Positions 29,701 through 38,747 of a stretch of DNA of 64,000 nucleotides are shown here, in pieces. How positions within the stretch are numbered: the first letter of the stretch is position 1; each line of letters starts with the position of its first letter. The notes under the pieces were generated by a model. It did not search any database. It worked only from the letters and a program-made list of their open reading frames with translations, and was not told where the DNA came from. Source of the DNA: CAYFLR01 sp964343805 (GTDB taxonomy: Bacteria > Bdellovibrionota_B > Oligoflexia > CAYFLR01); NCBI GenBank assembly GCA_964343805.1, contig CAYFLR010000004.1:62001-126000 (forward strand). Reading direction: 5' to 3'. The translations under genes were made by a program, and so were the position numbers.

Positions 29701-31514
29701 TAATGCAACCTCGGGTAAAGAATTTTCTCGCAAAAATAGATAACCTGTTAGAGCAACTCCAGAGGCAGATTCAACTCAAGCTGTCTATTGAAATTGTAAA
29801 TCCAGAGCAAATTCAAAAAGCCATAGATCAACTCTCCACTTCGGTAATCAAAGTGGTAGATGTTACTCAGCATCTTGATCAAGATGAAAAAATGGTGGAT
29901 GGTGAGTGGCTATCCAAAGTGAACCAGATCTATTTAGGTTTGAAAAAACTCAAGGAAGCTTACGTTTCTGATGAATCTAAAGAGGGGCGAGTGAACCTTG
30001 GTGTTGTTGGTCTGAGAGGATGTGTTGCAGATTGGAGCAGTAGCTATCCAGTGAATCCATTTCCCTTTCCTTGGACCTCATCACTGATTGCGAATGATCC
30101 ATCCATTGCTATCGGTTTGTTCGAAAGTTTGATGGAAAAAATGACCGAGGGTTTTAACTGGGTCAGGCTGGCCACTCGTGAACTTGAAGATGGAGACATA
30201 TTAAAGGTGGAAAGGGCTCTCAATTGGAAGGATTTCACCGAAGAAGAATATGAATTATGTCCTCCAATTTTGGTGATGGGAGGAGAAAATGGCATTCTGG
30301 CTGATGATCTATCTTTTCTCCTAAGAACTTTTGATGGGGGAAGGCCAATTAAACTACTCTGCCTCAACACCCAAATAGCTTCAACTAGTTGGCACTATCA
30401 ATGTAATCAAATATCCGGCAGAGTTGATTCTACCCTAGCTGAGCTTATGAATGAAAATATATTCATCCATCAATCCACTCTCCATAACCCCAATCGGTTA
30501 TTAGAGGCATTTTCCGAAGGACTTTCATTTATGGGACCTTCGCTTTTTAATATCTATGCAGGTTGTATGCCTGGTCATGGTATCTCTGCTGCTTCATCCT
30601 ATCTAATGGATGAGAAAGCTGAACTTTCCCGATTTTTTCCACGTTTTACATACAATCCCACTAAAGGAGAAAGTTTAAAAGAGTGCCTTTGTATAGATGA
30701 AAATTCTCAAGTTGATGAACTTTATACAAAACATCAGCTCTCCTATCTAGATGAAGAGGATCAATTAACTACCCTGGATGTGGAATTTACCGTAGCAGAT
30801 TTTGCCCTCTCGCAAGGACGATTTGCACCTTATTTCTATGATATCAATCAAGATCAGGATCCATCAAAATTAATGCCTCTAGCTGATTACCTAGATCTAG
30901 ATGACCAAGAAGAAATAGAGCAGATGATTCCTTTTATTTACCAAGTAAATTCAAAAAAACGATTAATTAAAAAGGGAATCAAAAAGCCCCTACTGGAATT
31001 ATCTCATCAATGTATCAATTACTGGACCAGGTTACAAAACTTGAGTCAGACGGGGGTGGTGATTGATGAGAGTATAACCAAGAAAAATATGCAAAATGAG
31101 ATGGTGGAGACTCTCACAGAAAAATTATTAAAAATGAGTAAAGGACCTTTTCAGCTTGAACCATTTGAAATGGGGGATAATAGTCTCTCTTCTGAAGAAA
31201 TAGAATTGGAAGATGCAGATTCGAGAACTCAAGATAAAACTGGGGTAGCTAATGTGAAAGACTCATTCGTTGCTCCTTTCATTGATAGTGAGCAATGCGA
31301 GCCTTGTGATGCCTGCGTAAATTTAAATTCTAATGTGTTTGCATACAATGATGATCAGAAAGCGATTATCGTTAATCCCAAGGGATCTTATAAAGATTTG
31401 GTTAAAGCCGCTGAAAAATGTAAAAAAAGGCTTATCAAACCGGGCTATCCAGATAATGCTGAAGAGAAGGGGATGAAACTATGGATAGAAAGAGGGAAGG
31501 GATTTAATGAGTAA
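26730..31514 (+). CDS. Giant PFOR-like multidomain Fe-S protein inside the rnf operon (probable pseudoenzyme)
   Basis: At 1594 residues this exceeds typical PFOR (about 1200). The order follows PFOR: domain I-like (about 20-200, YDGGIIDTQ), domain II-like (270-400, FVSLTGRKYELIE), a gamma-like domain (about 470-650), ferredoxin clusters CSGCGLCFTLCP (about 756) and CKDCGVCVENCP (about 897), and a domain VI-like region starting CGGCEQKA. By-eye comparison shows losses: the domain I glutamate and arginine that act on thiamine diphosphate and pyruvate are not found, and the GDG metal motif reads GGENG (about 1185). An extra C-terminal ferredoxin module (CEPCDAC, later AEKC) ends it. A pyruvate oxidase role is doubtful; an electron-transfer or scaffold role with Rnf and KorAB is inferred. 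It overlaps rnfC by eight bases. Confidence 0.75.
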   Translation: MFFRKAKKETSRSNILEMGQGNHLLVKQLNLITKHFAIEKSFVTAPLLGALNNVKNLDAHLTLHQGTLSSVSSIAAGLVGGGQRVANFVSGRGELFGCLNSIAGRQLPMVFNLSTHSFDRAYQTRTSNHQAYHQIAPFKGLQLFAKDIQELIDFNLIAYHVSEKLLIPSVVAYDGGIIDTQYAPASLISQEDLGQFIGNCEDVIDCETQAHSMIFGPHRRRIPEYWNVDAALGTGGNERNSILSKSDCGYNEFTLFHLESVLKSGLKQFVSLTGRKYELIESYKTEDADYLIVCQGALRSSAKEIVEYFRQKDISIGAVGLPIWHPFPAKELANFLVGKKGITVLENLPTYLNDSPILSAIRSLLSQCIEGSSGLPLIKNLKNFPSLYQVHYDHQSRILDLIQSVANMLPEGKKKAAQSINAQYIPEVNDYPKLEIYKQQILDNYPHLEQKDFKPETSDDSLASVNPSVTRISFLVDDYQKGEELGFGFLSLCYKQFTLYGKGRMREVHFVKQGMVNSFDMLLSLQSNLSDPLSYPPSLLIVDPNVKSIDPADIASMQKNGNILILGKEAPNKEFMTQLFSHKTLLEEKEISLFQLLIRPQGEMEHFGSFVERQTIWGGFWALTPLLSHLKMNSKELLKIWKAYLLKFAEHNEKSAAWVKASFHQFSYGIESCLPVSFDDIQSLEFKQIEIKDQPFAGKRKDASGPGWNPYQFFSLVESKCSTPALAMGLLPPETGKLYNRFLNISELPVLDNKLCSGCGLCFTLCPDSAIPARVSEITSLLDTAMILAVKKGKKFTEVPKLLRNLESEWLKLIRGALLEQQNVWINPLLLLKEVEEALIEGCSSSLKSVITHELEVFLKPIYGLNLVVTEPFYNKVISEKKGKGGLLVLPIDPYKCKDCGVCVENCPDRALKSVPLTQSLFENSHLQIETVRELDNTPELFLDESSKSLVHGLNLLDKHSYRTLSGGDDVCGGCEQKAIAHLFMSTVESLMQPRVKNFLAKIDNLLEQLQRQIQLKLSIEIVNPEQIQKAIDQLSTSVIKVVDVTQHLDQDEKMVDGEWLSKVNQIYLGLKKLKEAYVSDESKEGRVNLGVVGLRGCVADWSSSYPVNPFPFPWTSSLIANDPSIAIGLFESLMEKMTEGFNWVRLATRELEDGDILKVERALNWKDFTEEEYELCPPILVMGGENGILADDLSFLLRTFDGGRPIKLLCLNTQIASTSWHYQCNQISGRVDSTLAELMNENIFIHQSTLHNPNRLLEAFSEGLSFMGPSLFNIYAGCMPGHGISAASSYLMDEKAELSRFFPRFTYNPTKGESLKECLCIDENSQVDELYTKHQLSYLDEEDQLTTLDVEFTVADFALSQGRFAPYFYDINQDQDPSKLMPLADYLDLDDQEEIEQMIPFIYQVNSKKRLIKKGIKKPLLELSHQCINYWTRLQNLSQTGVVIDESITKKNMQNEMVETLTEKLLKMSKGPFQLEPFEMGDNSLSSEEIELEDADSRTQDKTGVANVKDSFVAPFIDSEQCEPCDACVNLNSNVFAYNDDQKAIIVNPKGSYKDLVKAAEKCKKRLIKPGYPDNAEEKGMKLWIERGKGFNE

Positions 31515-32850
31515 TTTTTGGCCTTTCACTTCGTTCAAGTCATTCTCTCATGGTATTCATCCTCCTGATGAAAAAATGACCACTCGTCATCTCCCTATTA
31601 GAAGGTTGCCCTTTGCTCCTGAGCTTATTATTTTAATGAATCAACATTTAGGCAAACCTTCTGTTCCTGTAGTGGCAGCCGGTCAGGAGGTAAAAAGAGG
31701 TCAAATAATTGCAAAAGCAGACGGGTTTCTCTCTGTTCCTATTCATTCACCTGCCTCTGGGATTGTAAAAAAAGTAGATAATTCTTTAGATATGAATGGC
31801 AAAATGATTCCCTCGATCTTTATCACTCCCTTCCCTTGGGATGATCAAGTTGAGGATCTCAATCCTCCTGAAGATATCTGGGAACTGTCAGCAAAAGAAA
31901 TTATACAAGCTGTATATGACATGGGAATGGTTGGGCTAGGTGGAGCCGCCTTTCCGACTCATATTAAATTTAATCCTCCTAAAGAGTATAAGGTAGATAC
32001 CTTTATTCTGAATGCCTGTGAGTGTGAACCTTATTTAACCAGTGATCATCGGGTTATGTTAGAGTTTCCAGATGAGATTATATTAGGAACCAGACTGATA
32101 CTTAAAGCACTCTCTGCAAAAAAAGCGATTATTGCTATTGAACATAATAAGCAAGATGCAGCCGAGTTACTTGAAAGTAAAATATCAAAGGAAGATCCCA
32201 TAAAGGTTGAGGTTCTTCAAACTAAGTACCCTCAGGGTGCTGAAAAAATGTTGACCCGAGCTGTTTTAGGAGAAGATATTCCTTCAGGTAAAATTCCAGC
32301 TTCTATCGGGGTTATGGTTTCAAATATCACTACTGTAGCAGAGATTGGGCACCTATTACCGAGAGGACAGGCGCTCATTGAAAGAGTCGTGACACTCTCA
32401 GGTAAAGGTATAAAAAAACCAGGAAATTATCTAGTCCCCCTGGGAACCCCTTTAGATTTTGTTTTAAAACATGGGGGATTAAGTGAAGGAGCCAAGGAAG
32501 TGGTCATTGGTGGTCCTATGATGGGAAAAGCCGTCTCTTTTCTCGACACACCAATTACAAAAGGGGTTTCAGGTATTCTCGCTCTTGATAAGAATGAGAA
32601 AGTTACTGCCTCTAAGGTTTATCCCTGCATTAAGTGTGGAGAGTGTGTTAGATCGTGTCCTATTCACCTGAATCCTTCTCGAATGGGGATTTTTGCTCGC
32701 AAAGATGAATATGAAAAGATGGAGAGTTTGAACCTTTTTGACTGTTTTGAATGCGGTTGCTGTTCTTATGTTTGTCCTTCTAATATACCACTTGTTCAAC
32801 TATTCCGTATGGCCAAGGGAGCGCTTAAAGAGAGGAAATCTGACCAATGA
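31507..32850 (+). CDS. rnfC: Rnf complex subunit C (NADH-side flavin/Fe-S subunit)
   Basis: RnfC (447 residues) carries FMN, the NADH site and two [4Fe-4S] clusters. The sequence has FSHGIHPPDEK at the start, a biotinyl-like SPASGIVKKV segment, the flavin/NADH part with GMVGLGGAAFPTHIKF and LNACECEPYLTSDHR, and two cluster motifs CIKCGECVRSCP and CFECGCCSYVCP. It lacks the long C-terminal extension of gammaproteobacterial RnfC. Its start overlaps the upstream giant gene, so the two are probably translated together. Confidence 0.95.
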   Translation: MSNFWPFTSFKSFSHGIHPPDEKMTTRHLPIRRLPFAPELIILMNQHLGKPSVPVVAAGQEVKRGQIIAKADGFLSVPIHSPASGIVKKVDNSLDMNGKMIPSIFITPFPWDDQVEDLNPPEDIWELSAKEIIQAVYDMGMVGLGGAAFPTHIKFNPPKEYKVDTFILNACECEPYLTSDHRVMLEFPDEIILGTRLILKALSAKKAIIAIEHNKQDAAELLESKISKEDPIKVEVLQTKYPQGAEKMLTRAVLGEDIPSGKIPASIGVMVSNITTVAEIGHLLPRGQALIERVVTLSGKGIKKPGNYLVPLGTPLDFVLKHGGLSEGAKEVVIGGPMMGKAVSFLDTPITKGVSGILALDKNEKVTASKVYPCIKCGECVRSCPIHLNPSRMGIFARKDEYEKMESLNLFDCFECGCCSYVCPSNIPLVQLFRMAKGALKERKSDQ

Positions 32851-33863
32851 AATCCAAATTTCTAAGTACAGAATTTGTGATTAGAACATCTCCCCATGTG
32901 AGTAGAAAAATGGATGTGGCCAAAATAATGCGTCATGTCTTTTTTGCGACTATTCCCATGGCTCTAATGGCAGTTTATCTATTTGGTTTGTCTGCCTTAC
33001 TGCTTATCTGCTGTACGATTTTCTTTTGTATTGCTACTGAAAGAGTTGTTAACCTAGTTAATCAAGAAGAATCTACTACCGGTGATTTTTCTGCTGCTAT
33101 AACTGGAATGCTACTTGCTCTTACCTTGCCTCCCACCATACCCTTATGGATTGCCGCAGTGGGTGGAGTTGTGGCTATTTTAATGGGTAAAACCATTTTT
33201 GGTGGTTTAGGTTTTAATATTTTTAATCCCGCATTAGTAGGCCGGGCTTTTTTACAGGCGGCCTTCCCCGTTGAAATCACTACCTGGTCTTCCACTTTGT
33301 CCGGTTCCAAATGGAGCGCTCTTGCGGATTCCACCTTGACTCTCCCTTTTACCAAAATGGCTGCTGATGTGGTTTCTACTGCCACTCCTCTTTCACTATT
33401 TAAATTTGATCATCAAATGACCGAGAGCAGCAAACTCTTTTTTGGCATGATTAATGGCTCTGCCGGGGAGACCTGCGCTCTCTATATATTACTAGTTGGC
33501 ATTTATTTAAGTGCTAGAAAAATGCTTGATTGGCGTATCCCGGCTGGTATTTTAATATCTGTGGCCTTGCTTTCTGGAATATTTTACCTTGTTTCTCCTA
33601 AAGTTTATCCATCTCCTCTCTTTATGCTTTTTTCTGGCGGATTGATGCTGGGAGCTGTTTTTATGGCAACTGATATGGTTACTTCTCCTTTATCTACATT
33701 GGGAGTGTGGATCTATGCTGTTTTTATAGGGGTTATCATAGTTTTTATTAGGTTGTTTGGAGGACTTCCTGAAGGTGTGATGTATGCTATTTTGCTAGGA
33801 AATGCTATTACACCAATCATTAACCAAATGACTAGAACACCAGTTTATGGGGTGCAAAAATGA
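32847..33863 (+). CDS. rnfD: Rnf complex subunit D (membrane, covalent FMN)
   Basis: RnfD (338 residues) is a polytopic membrane subunit of the ion-pumping core. It has TGMLLALTLPPTIPLW, FGGLGFNIFNPALVGRAF and a STATPLS segment (about residue 177) in which the threonine is the expected site of covalent FMN attachment; this is a variant of the usual SGAT form. About nine hydrophobic segments are seen. The start overlaps the rnfC stop by four bases. Confidence 0.95.
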   Translation: MKSKFLSTEFVIRTSPHVSRKMDVAKIMRHVFFATIPMALMAVYLFGLSALLLICCTIFFCIATERVVNLVNQEESTTGDFSAAITGMLLALTLPPTIPLWIAAVGGVVAILMGKTIFGGLGFNIFNPALVGRAFLQAAFPVEITTWSSTLSGSKWSALADSTLTLPFTKMAADVVSTATPLSLFKFDHQMTESSKLFFGMINGSAGETCALYILLVGIYLSARKMLDWRIPAGILISVALLSGIFYLVSPKVYPSPLFMLFSGGLMLGAVFMATDMVTSPLSTLGVWIYAVFIGVIIVFIRLFGGLPEGVMYAILLGNAITPIINQMTRTPVYGVQK

Positions 33864-34537
33864 ATGAAAAAATAGCCCCTGTTAAACAAACATCTAGTTT
33901 AAGGATGATATTGACTCTGGGTGGAATAGCTGCTTTTTCAGGTATTTTAATTGCTACACTAGTGCAAATCACCACACCTATTATTAAAGAAAACCGAAAA
34001 AAGATGTTGAAAGCCGCTGTGTTTGAAGTTTTGCCAGAAACTTCATCACTAAAAGTATTTGTTTATGAAGAGGGCAAATTCTCCGTCAAAAATGAGCTTT
34101 CTGATAAAGATATTCCTTACTATGTGGGCTATGGAACTGGAGGAGAAATAAAAGGTGTTGCCATTCCGGCAGCAGGGCAAGGGTTCCAGGATATTATAAG
34201 TATTTTGTATGGATACAGTCCTAAATACAATTTAATCATTGGTATGAAAGTGCTTGAAAGCAAAGAAACACCTGGTTTAGGAGATAAAATCGAATTAGAT
34301 AAAACCTTTGTTAAGAACTTTGAAGCTTTGGATGTGCAACTCAATCCAGATCAAAGTAAACTGCTTCATCCCATTGAAATCGTAAAACCTGGAGAGAAAA
34401 CCAAGCCATGGCAAATAGACACTATTTCTGGTGCCACCATTTCCTCCAAAGCCATAGGGAAAATATTACAACAGAGCACCAAATCTCATGTCCCTTTAAT
34501 CAAACAAAAATTTGAGCAAATAAAGGGGGCTCTATGA
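33860..34537 (+). CDS. rnfG: Rnf complex subunit G (periplasmic, covalent FMN)
   Basis: RnfG (225 residues) has one N-terminal membrane helix and a periplasmic FMN domain. The flavinylation signature DTISGATISS lies near residue 190, with the threonine as attachment site; ESKETPGLGDKI is a second family motif. It overlaps both neighbours by four bases. Flavinylation needs an ApbE-type enzyme, which is not in this window. Confidence 0.94.
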   Translation: MNEKIAPVKQTSSLRMILTLGGIAAFSGILIATLVQITTPIIKENRKKMLKAAVFEVLPETSSLKVFVYEEGKFSVKNELSDKDIPYYVGYGTGGEIKGVAIPAAGQGFQDIISILYGYSPKYNLIIGMKVLESKETPGLGDKIELDKTFVKNFEALDVQLNPDQSKLLHPIEIVKPGEKTKPWQIDTISGATISSKAIGKILQQSTKSHVPLIKQKFEQIKGAL

Positions 34538-35166
34538 ACACCACACCTTTAGTTCAAATCCGAAAAGGTCACCCAAATTTAGAATTGTTTCTAAAAGGTC
34601 TATGGAAAGAAAATCCAGTATTTGTTCACCTATTGGGAATGTGTCCAGTGTTGGCTGTATCCAATTCGGTGATTAATGCGGTGGCTATGGGACTCGCCAC
34701 TACTTTTGTACTCATTATGTCGAGTACCTTTGTATCCCTATTAAGAAAACTGATTCCGAAAGAGATTCGTATTGCCGCCTATATATTGATCATTGCTACT
34801 TTTGTGACAGTGGTAGATTATTTAATTCAAGCAATCAGTCTAGAACTTCATAAAGCTCTAGGAGCTTTCATTTCTCTTATTGTAGTAAATTGCGTGATTT
34901 TAGGACGTGCGGAATCTTTTGCATCCAAGAATAATGTTGGTAAGTCGATCCTAGATGCTATCAGTACCGGTATTGGATTCACCTTTGCTATTTTTTGCAT
35001 GGGAGCAGTGAGAGAGATTCTTGGTAATGGGTCTTTTGCAGGGATAAATTTGTTTGGAGAACAGTTTCAACCCTGGATAGTAATGATACTACCTGGGGGG
35101 GGATTTTTTGTTCTGGGAGTTTTATTGTTGTTAGTAAATAAGATTAACCTAAGAAAAGTGAAATAG
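34534..35166 (+). CDS. rnfE: Rnf complex subunit E (membrane)
   Basis: RnfE (210 residues) is one of the two pseudo-symmetric membrane subunits that with RnfA hold an iron-sulfur centre between them. LGMCPVLAVSNSVINAVAMGLATTF and VNCVILGRAESFAS are standard, including the conserved membrane cysteines; GAVREILGNG follows. Six hydrophobic segments are present. It starts four bases before the rnfG stop. Confidence 0.95.
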   Translation: MNTTPLVQIRKGHPNLELFLKGLWKENPVFVHLLGMCPVLAVSNSVINAVAMGLATTFVLIMSSTFVSLLRKLIPKEIRIAAYILIIATFVTVVDYLIQAISLELHKALGAFISLIVVNCVILGRAESFASKNNVGKSILDAISTGIGFTFAIFCMGAVREILGNGSFAGINLFGEQFQPWIVMILPGGGFFVLGVLLLLVNKINLRKVK

Positions 35167-35173
35167 GTTTTTT

Positions 35174-35761
35174 ATGAGTAGTCAGTCACCCGGATTCATT
35201 TTTATTAGTGCCTGCATTATAAATAACTTCGTGCTGAGTTACTTTCTTGGCATCTGTCCTTTTTTAGGAGTTTCGGGAAAGCTTAGTACTGCTACTCGTA
35301 TGGGAGCTGCTGTTACCTTTGTTATGCTTGTAAGCTCCGTCTGTTCATTTGGTATTCATACCTTACTTAAAGCGCTAGATTTGCAGTACCTACAGTTAAT
35401 TTGTTATATTGTGGTGATTGCTTCAACGGTTCAATTAGTAGAAATTGTAGTAAAACGATACAGCCCGACCTTATTTAGAGCTTTGGGAATATTCCTTCCA
35501 CTTATTACAACTAACTGTGCAATTTTAGGTGTGGCTCTATTCCAAACCAATAGACAGTACGATTTTATTCAGTCACTTAGTTTCGCTTTAGGAGCTGGTG
35601 CCGGTTTTACTTTAGCATTAGTTATAATGGCAGGTATCAGAGAAGAACTTGAGTTAGCTGATGTTCCCAATTTAGTGAAGGGCACTGCGATAACACTTTT
35701 AATAGCAGGAGTCTTATCCCTGGCATTTATGGGTTTTGCCGGTTTAGGTGGAGAAGTTTAA
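35174..35761 (+). CDS. rnfA: Rnf complex subunit A (membrane)
   Basis: RnfA (195 residues) pairs with RnfE. The signatures NNFVLSYFLGICPFLGVS and TTNCAILGVALF include the cysteines thought to bind the intramembrane cluster, and AGIREELELADVP is the family C-terminal motif. Its homology to RnfE is visible in the repeated ICPFLG/MCPVLA pattern. This completes rnfBCDGEA; the RnfB ferredoxin clusters and the absence of an NqrF-like gene mark this as Rnf rather than Nqr. Confidence 0.95.
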   Translation: MSSQSPGFIFISACIINNFVLSYFLGICPFLGVSGKLSTATRMGAAVTFVMLVSSVCSFGIHTLLKALDLQYLQLICYIVVIASTVQLVEIVVKRYSPTLFRALGIFLPLITTNCAILGVALFQTNRQYDFIQSLSFALGAGAGFTLALVIMAGIREELELADVPNLVKGTAITLLIAGVLSLAFMGFAGLGGEV

Positions 35762-35808
35762 CAATTGCTTATTGCAAATATAAATAATATTTTTTTCAGG
35801 AAAACGGT

Positions 35809-37746
35809 ATGAAACAAAAACAGACAATTCGCTTAAAAGAACATGTGATCGAGTTAGTGTGTGATGCTGGAGAAGGTGCTCAAAAGGCTGGAACTTCTTT
35901 TGCTAGGTTATGTGCACTCAAAGGAATGGGTTTATGGACCGTGGAAATTATTCCCTCCGAAATTCAACCCCCTCCTCATACAACAGGGAGTGCTAGCGGG
36001 ATTCGTATCAGAATCTCTGATAAACCCCCAGTGACTAACTCAGGAGACTTTGCAAATTTAGTCTTTGCATTTAATGAAATGTCTCTTTTATCTAGAATTC
36101 AAGCACGGTCCATAGCTGATGATGCAATTATTTTTATCGACAATTTATGGGCTCAACATGAAAACGAAGAGTACCGTAATTCATACCAACAGATCACTGA
36201 ATCTTTATCTAAAAAAGGGGCAAAAATTATTGAGATCCCCTTAGAAGAAGAAACTTCCAAAGTGGTAGACGACCCCTATAGAGGGCGAAATATGTTCGCT
36301 CTAGGCTTGCTTACCAATCTTTATGATTTACCCCTTTCCGATGTTCAGGATATTATTCGTAATATTTTTGCCAAGAAGTCTCAGCAGATCATTGATAACA
36401 ACGTGAATTTGCTCGCCAGTGGTTATCAATATGCAGAAAATAATATTGATTTTAAATTCTCCATGACAGCAGTGGAACCAACCGTTCCCATGGTCTGTAT
36501 GAATGGAAATGAAGCCATTGCTTTTGGTGCCATAGCAGCTGGTTTTGATTTATGCTCTATGTATCCAATAACTCCTGCTACTTCTGCTTCTCATACCTTA
36601 GCCACCATTTTTGAAGATTTTGGAGGAATGGTTCATCAAGCTGAAGATGAAATTGCAGCCATTGGTGTAGCGGTTGGTGCCTCCTATGCTGGAAAAACCG
36701 CTCTGACCATAACTTCTGGTCCTGGTATGGCATTAAAGACAGAATTTCAAGGCTTAGCAGTGATGACTGAAACCCCCTTGGTTATTGTTGATGTACAAAG
36801 GGGAGGCCCTAGTACTGGATTACCTACAAAAGTTGAGCAGGCAGATCTTCTTCATGCGGTCTTAGGAGCTCCAGGAGATGCTCCTAAAGTAGTTCTTGCA
36901 CCGAGCAGTATTGAGGAATGCTTCCATATTATGCCCGTAGCAAGAAAATTAGCTGAAGACTTTAGGTGTTTGGTGGTGGTCTTATCAGATGCTAATTTAG
37001 CTACTGGAGTTCAGTTATTTCCAAGACCTGAAATATCAGTCAATACCTTACCTCCTCCCATTGATCAAAGCCCAGTGCCTAAAGGGACTCTTTCCTATGA
37101 TTGGGATGAAGTGACCGGTTTATCTCGTAGAATTCTTCCCGGTCAACCAGGGGGTATGACGGTAACCACCTCTTTAAACCATGCAAAAGATGGAAAAGTC
37201 GTCTATGATCCGGATTCCAATCAATTTGGACACCGAATGAGAAGTCGCAAATTGGCCACCATTGCTAAAAGTTTAAAAACTCCAGCCATATTTGGTGATG
37301 AGAGTGGAGATCTTTTAGTGGTGGGTTGGGGAAGTACTAAAGGAGCAATTGAAGAAGCAGTGGGTCGAGCAAGAAAAACTGGAGCGGCCATCTCCTCTAT
37401 GAATATTCAATTTTTAAATCCTCTTCCTCCAGGTTTAGCCAAAGCTTTTAAGAAATTTAAAAAAGTAATGACCGTAGAAATGAATTACTCAGATGATTGG
37501 GGCGATCCACTTATCAATGAGGATACACGAAGGCATAGCCAATTAGCCTTGCTTTTAAGATCCCACACTTTGGTGGATGTAGATTGTTATGGTCGAGTGG
37601 TGGGGCGTCCTTTTATGCCTAAAGAAATTTATGATGTTATCTTAAAAAAATCGAAAGAAATAGAAATTGAAAAATCTGAATTTGGCAAAGATGATGCTGC
37701 TGGCAAAGCGGCGGTTAATAACAATGAGCCAACTCATTTGAATTAA
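35809..37746 (+). CDS. korA: 2-oxoacid:ferredoxin oxidoreductase, fused gamma-alpha subunit (KorA type)
   Basis: This 645-residue protein fuses an N-terminal gamma domain (about 1-195) to the alpha subunit, the layout of KorA in aerobic 2-oxoglutarate:ferredoxin oxidoreductases. Active-site motifs look intact: YPITPATSASH, MVHQAEDEIAAIGVAVGA (with the catalytic glutamate), SGPGMALKTE and VQRGGPSTGLPTKVEQAD. With KorB it would oxidise 2-oxoglutarate or another 2-oxoacid to the acyl-CoA and reduce ferredoxin. It follows rnfA by 47 bases, consistent with electrons going to Rnf. Substrate choice cannot be fixed from sequence alone. Confidence 0.92.
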   Translation: MKQKQTIRLKEHVIELVCDAGEGAQKAGTSFARLCALKGMGLWTVEIIPSEIQPPPHTTGSASGIRIRISDKPPVTNSGDFANLVFAFNEMSLLSRIQARSIADDAIIFIDNLWAQHENEEYRNSYQQITESLSKKGAKIIEIPLEEETSKVVDDPYRGRNMFALGLLTNLYDLPLSDVQDIIRNIFAKKSQQIIDNNVNLLASGYQYAENNIDFKFSMTAVEPTVPMVCMNGNEAIAFGAIAAGFDLCSMYPITPATSASHTLATIFEDFGGMVHQAEDEIAAIGVAVGASYAGKTALTITSGPGMALKTEFQGLAVMTETPLVIVDVQRGGPSTGLPTKVEQADLLHAVLGAPGDAPKVVLAPSSIEECFHIMPVARKLAEDFRCLVVVLSDANLATGVQLFPRPEISVNTLPPPIDQSPVPKGTLSYDWDEVTGLSRRILPGQPGGMTVTTSLNHAKDGKVVYDPDSNQFGHRMRSRKLATIAKSLKTPAIFGDESGDLLVVGWGSTKGAIEEAVGRARKTGAAISSMNIQFLNPLPPGLAKAFKKFKKVMTVEMNYSDDWGDPLINEDTRRHSQLALLLRSHTLVDVDCYGRVVGRPFMPKEIYDVILKKSKEIEIEKSEFGKDDAAGKAAVNNNEPTHLN

Positions 37747-37758
37747 GGAGGACCACCC

Positions 37759-38715
37759 ATGTCTGATCAACTTATGGAAGAATATATTGAACATGAATGT
37801 GCGGCTCATACCTATCAAATAGAAGACTATGAGGCCGGGGTCCCCCGCTGGTGTAAGGGCTGCGGAGACCATGCCATTTTATCCACTTTTCAGCGAATTT
37901 TACGTGATGATCAAATTGATCCTGAATCCGTCGTTTGTGTTTCGGGAATTGGCTGTTCCAGTCGATTTCCGCATTATTTAGGCACCTATGGCTTTCACGG
38001 AATTCATGGTAGAGCCTTGCCTATCGCAACTGGTGTTAAGTTATCACGACCAGACCTACATGTTATCACTGTTATGGGAGACGGTGACTGTTTTAGTATT
38101 GGTTGTGCTCATTGGATTCATGCTCTTCGCTATAATGTGGACATGACTGTTTTGCTTTTTGATAACGAGATTTATGCCTTAACAAAAAAGCAGGCATCTC
38201 CTACCTCCCGTCATGGAGCCCATTCAAATACCACTCCAAAAGGAGCCTACTTAGAAGCTCTGAATCCGCTCTCGGTTATGACCGGTATCAGTAATCTGTC
38301 TTTCTTAGCCCAAACGGCTACTTGGTTACCAACTCATTTACAAGATACCATTGACAAAGCTTGGAATCATAAAGGTCTTTCTTTTGTGAGAATCTTGCAG
38401 TACTGTCCGGTTTTTACTCCAAAGGTTTATGGCGATAAAGGCTTTGGATACCCTCTTAATATTCTAGAAAATCCCGATGGTATTCCGGTGGATCTTGTAC
38501 GAAAAATGGGGAATGTGATTCCTCATGATCATACCAGTAAAGAGGCAGCTCACAGTGTTTCACTCAATATGGATCAACCACCTTTAGGACTGATTTACCA
38601 AAATAAAGATATTCCAACCTATGAGGATATCAGGTACAACCGAATGTCTAAGGCCAACGATAAAGAGAGAATTAATTTACTCCATAAGTTATTAGACAAG
38701 TATTCAATCAAGTAG
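37759..38715 (+). CDS. korB: 2-oxoacid:ferredoxin oxidoreductase beta subunit (KorB type)
   Basis: KorB (318 residues) binds thiamine diphosphate and a [4Fe-4S] cluster. It has WCKGCGDHAIL, SGIGCSSRFPHYL, the metal/TPP motif VMGDGDCFSIG and LLFDNEIYALTKKQASPTS, all intact, in contrast with the degenerate counterpart in the giant upstream protein. The length is typical. GGAGG precedes the ATG 12 bases after the korA stop, so korAB are co-translated. Confidence 0.93.
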   Translation: MSDQLMEEYIEHECAAHTYQIEDYEAGVPRWCKGCGDHAILSTFQRILRDDQIDPESVVCVSGIGCSSRFPHYLGTYGFHGIHGRALPIATGVKLSRPDLHVITVMGDGDCFSIGCAHWIHALRYNVDMTVLLFDNEIYALTKKQASPTSRHGAHSNTTPKGAYLEALNPLSVMTGISNLSFLAQTATWLPTHLQDTIDKAWNHKGLSFVRILQYCPVFTPKVYGDKGFGYPLNILENPDGIPVDLVRKMGNVIPHDHTSKEAAHSVSLNMDQPPLGLIYQNKDIPTYEDIRYNRMSKANDKERINLLHKLLDKYSIK

Positions 38716-38747
38716 TTTTTAACTTGGGTTAAATAGAGGGATTTATC

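Noticed and set aside
25833..35761. Na+-translocating NADH:quinone reductase (Nqr) instead of Rnf
   Set aside because: The RnfB-type ferredoxin subunit with the CGACGLPGC motif is present and there is no NqrF or NqrA.
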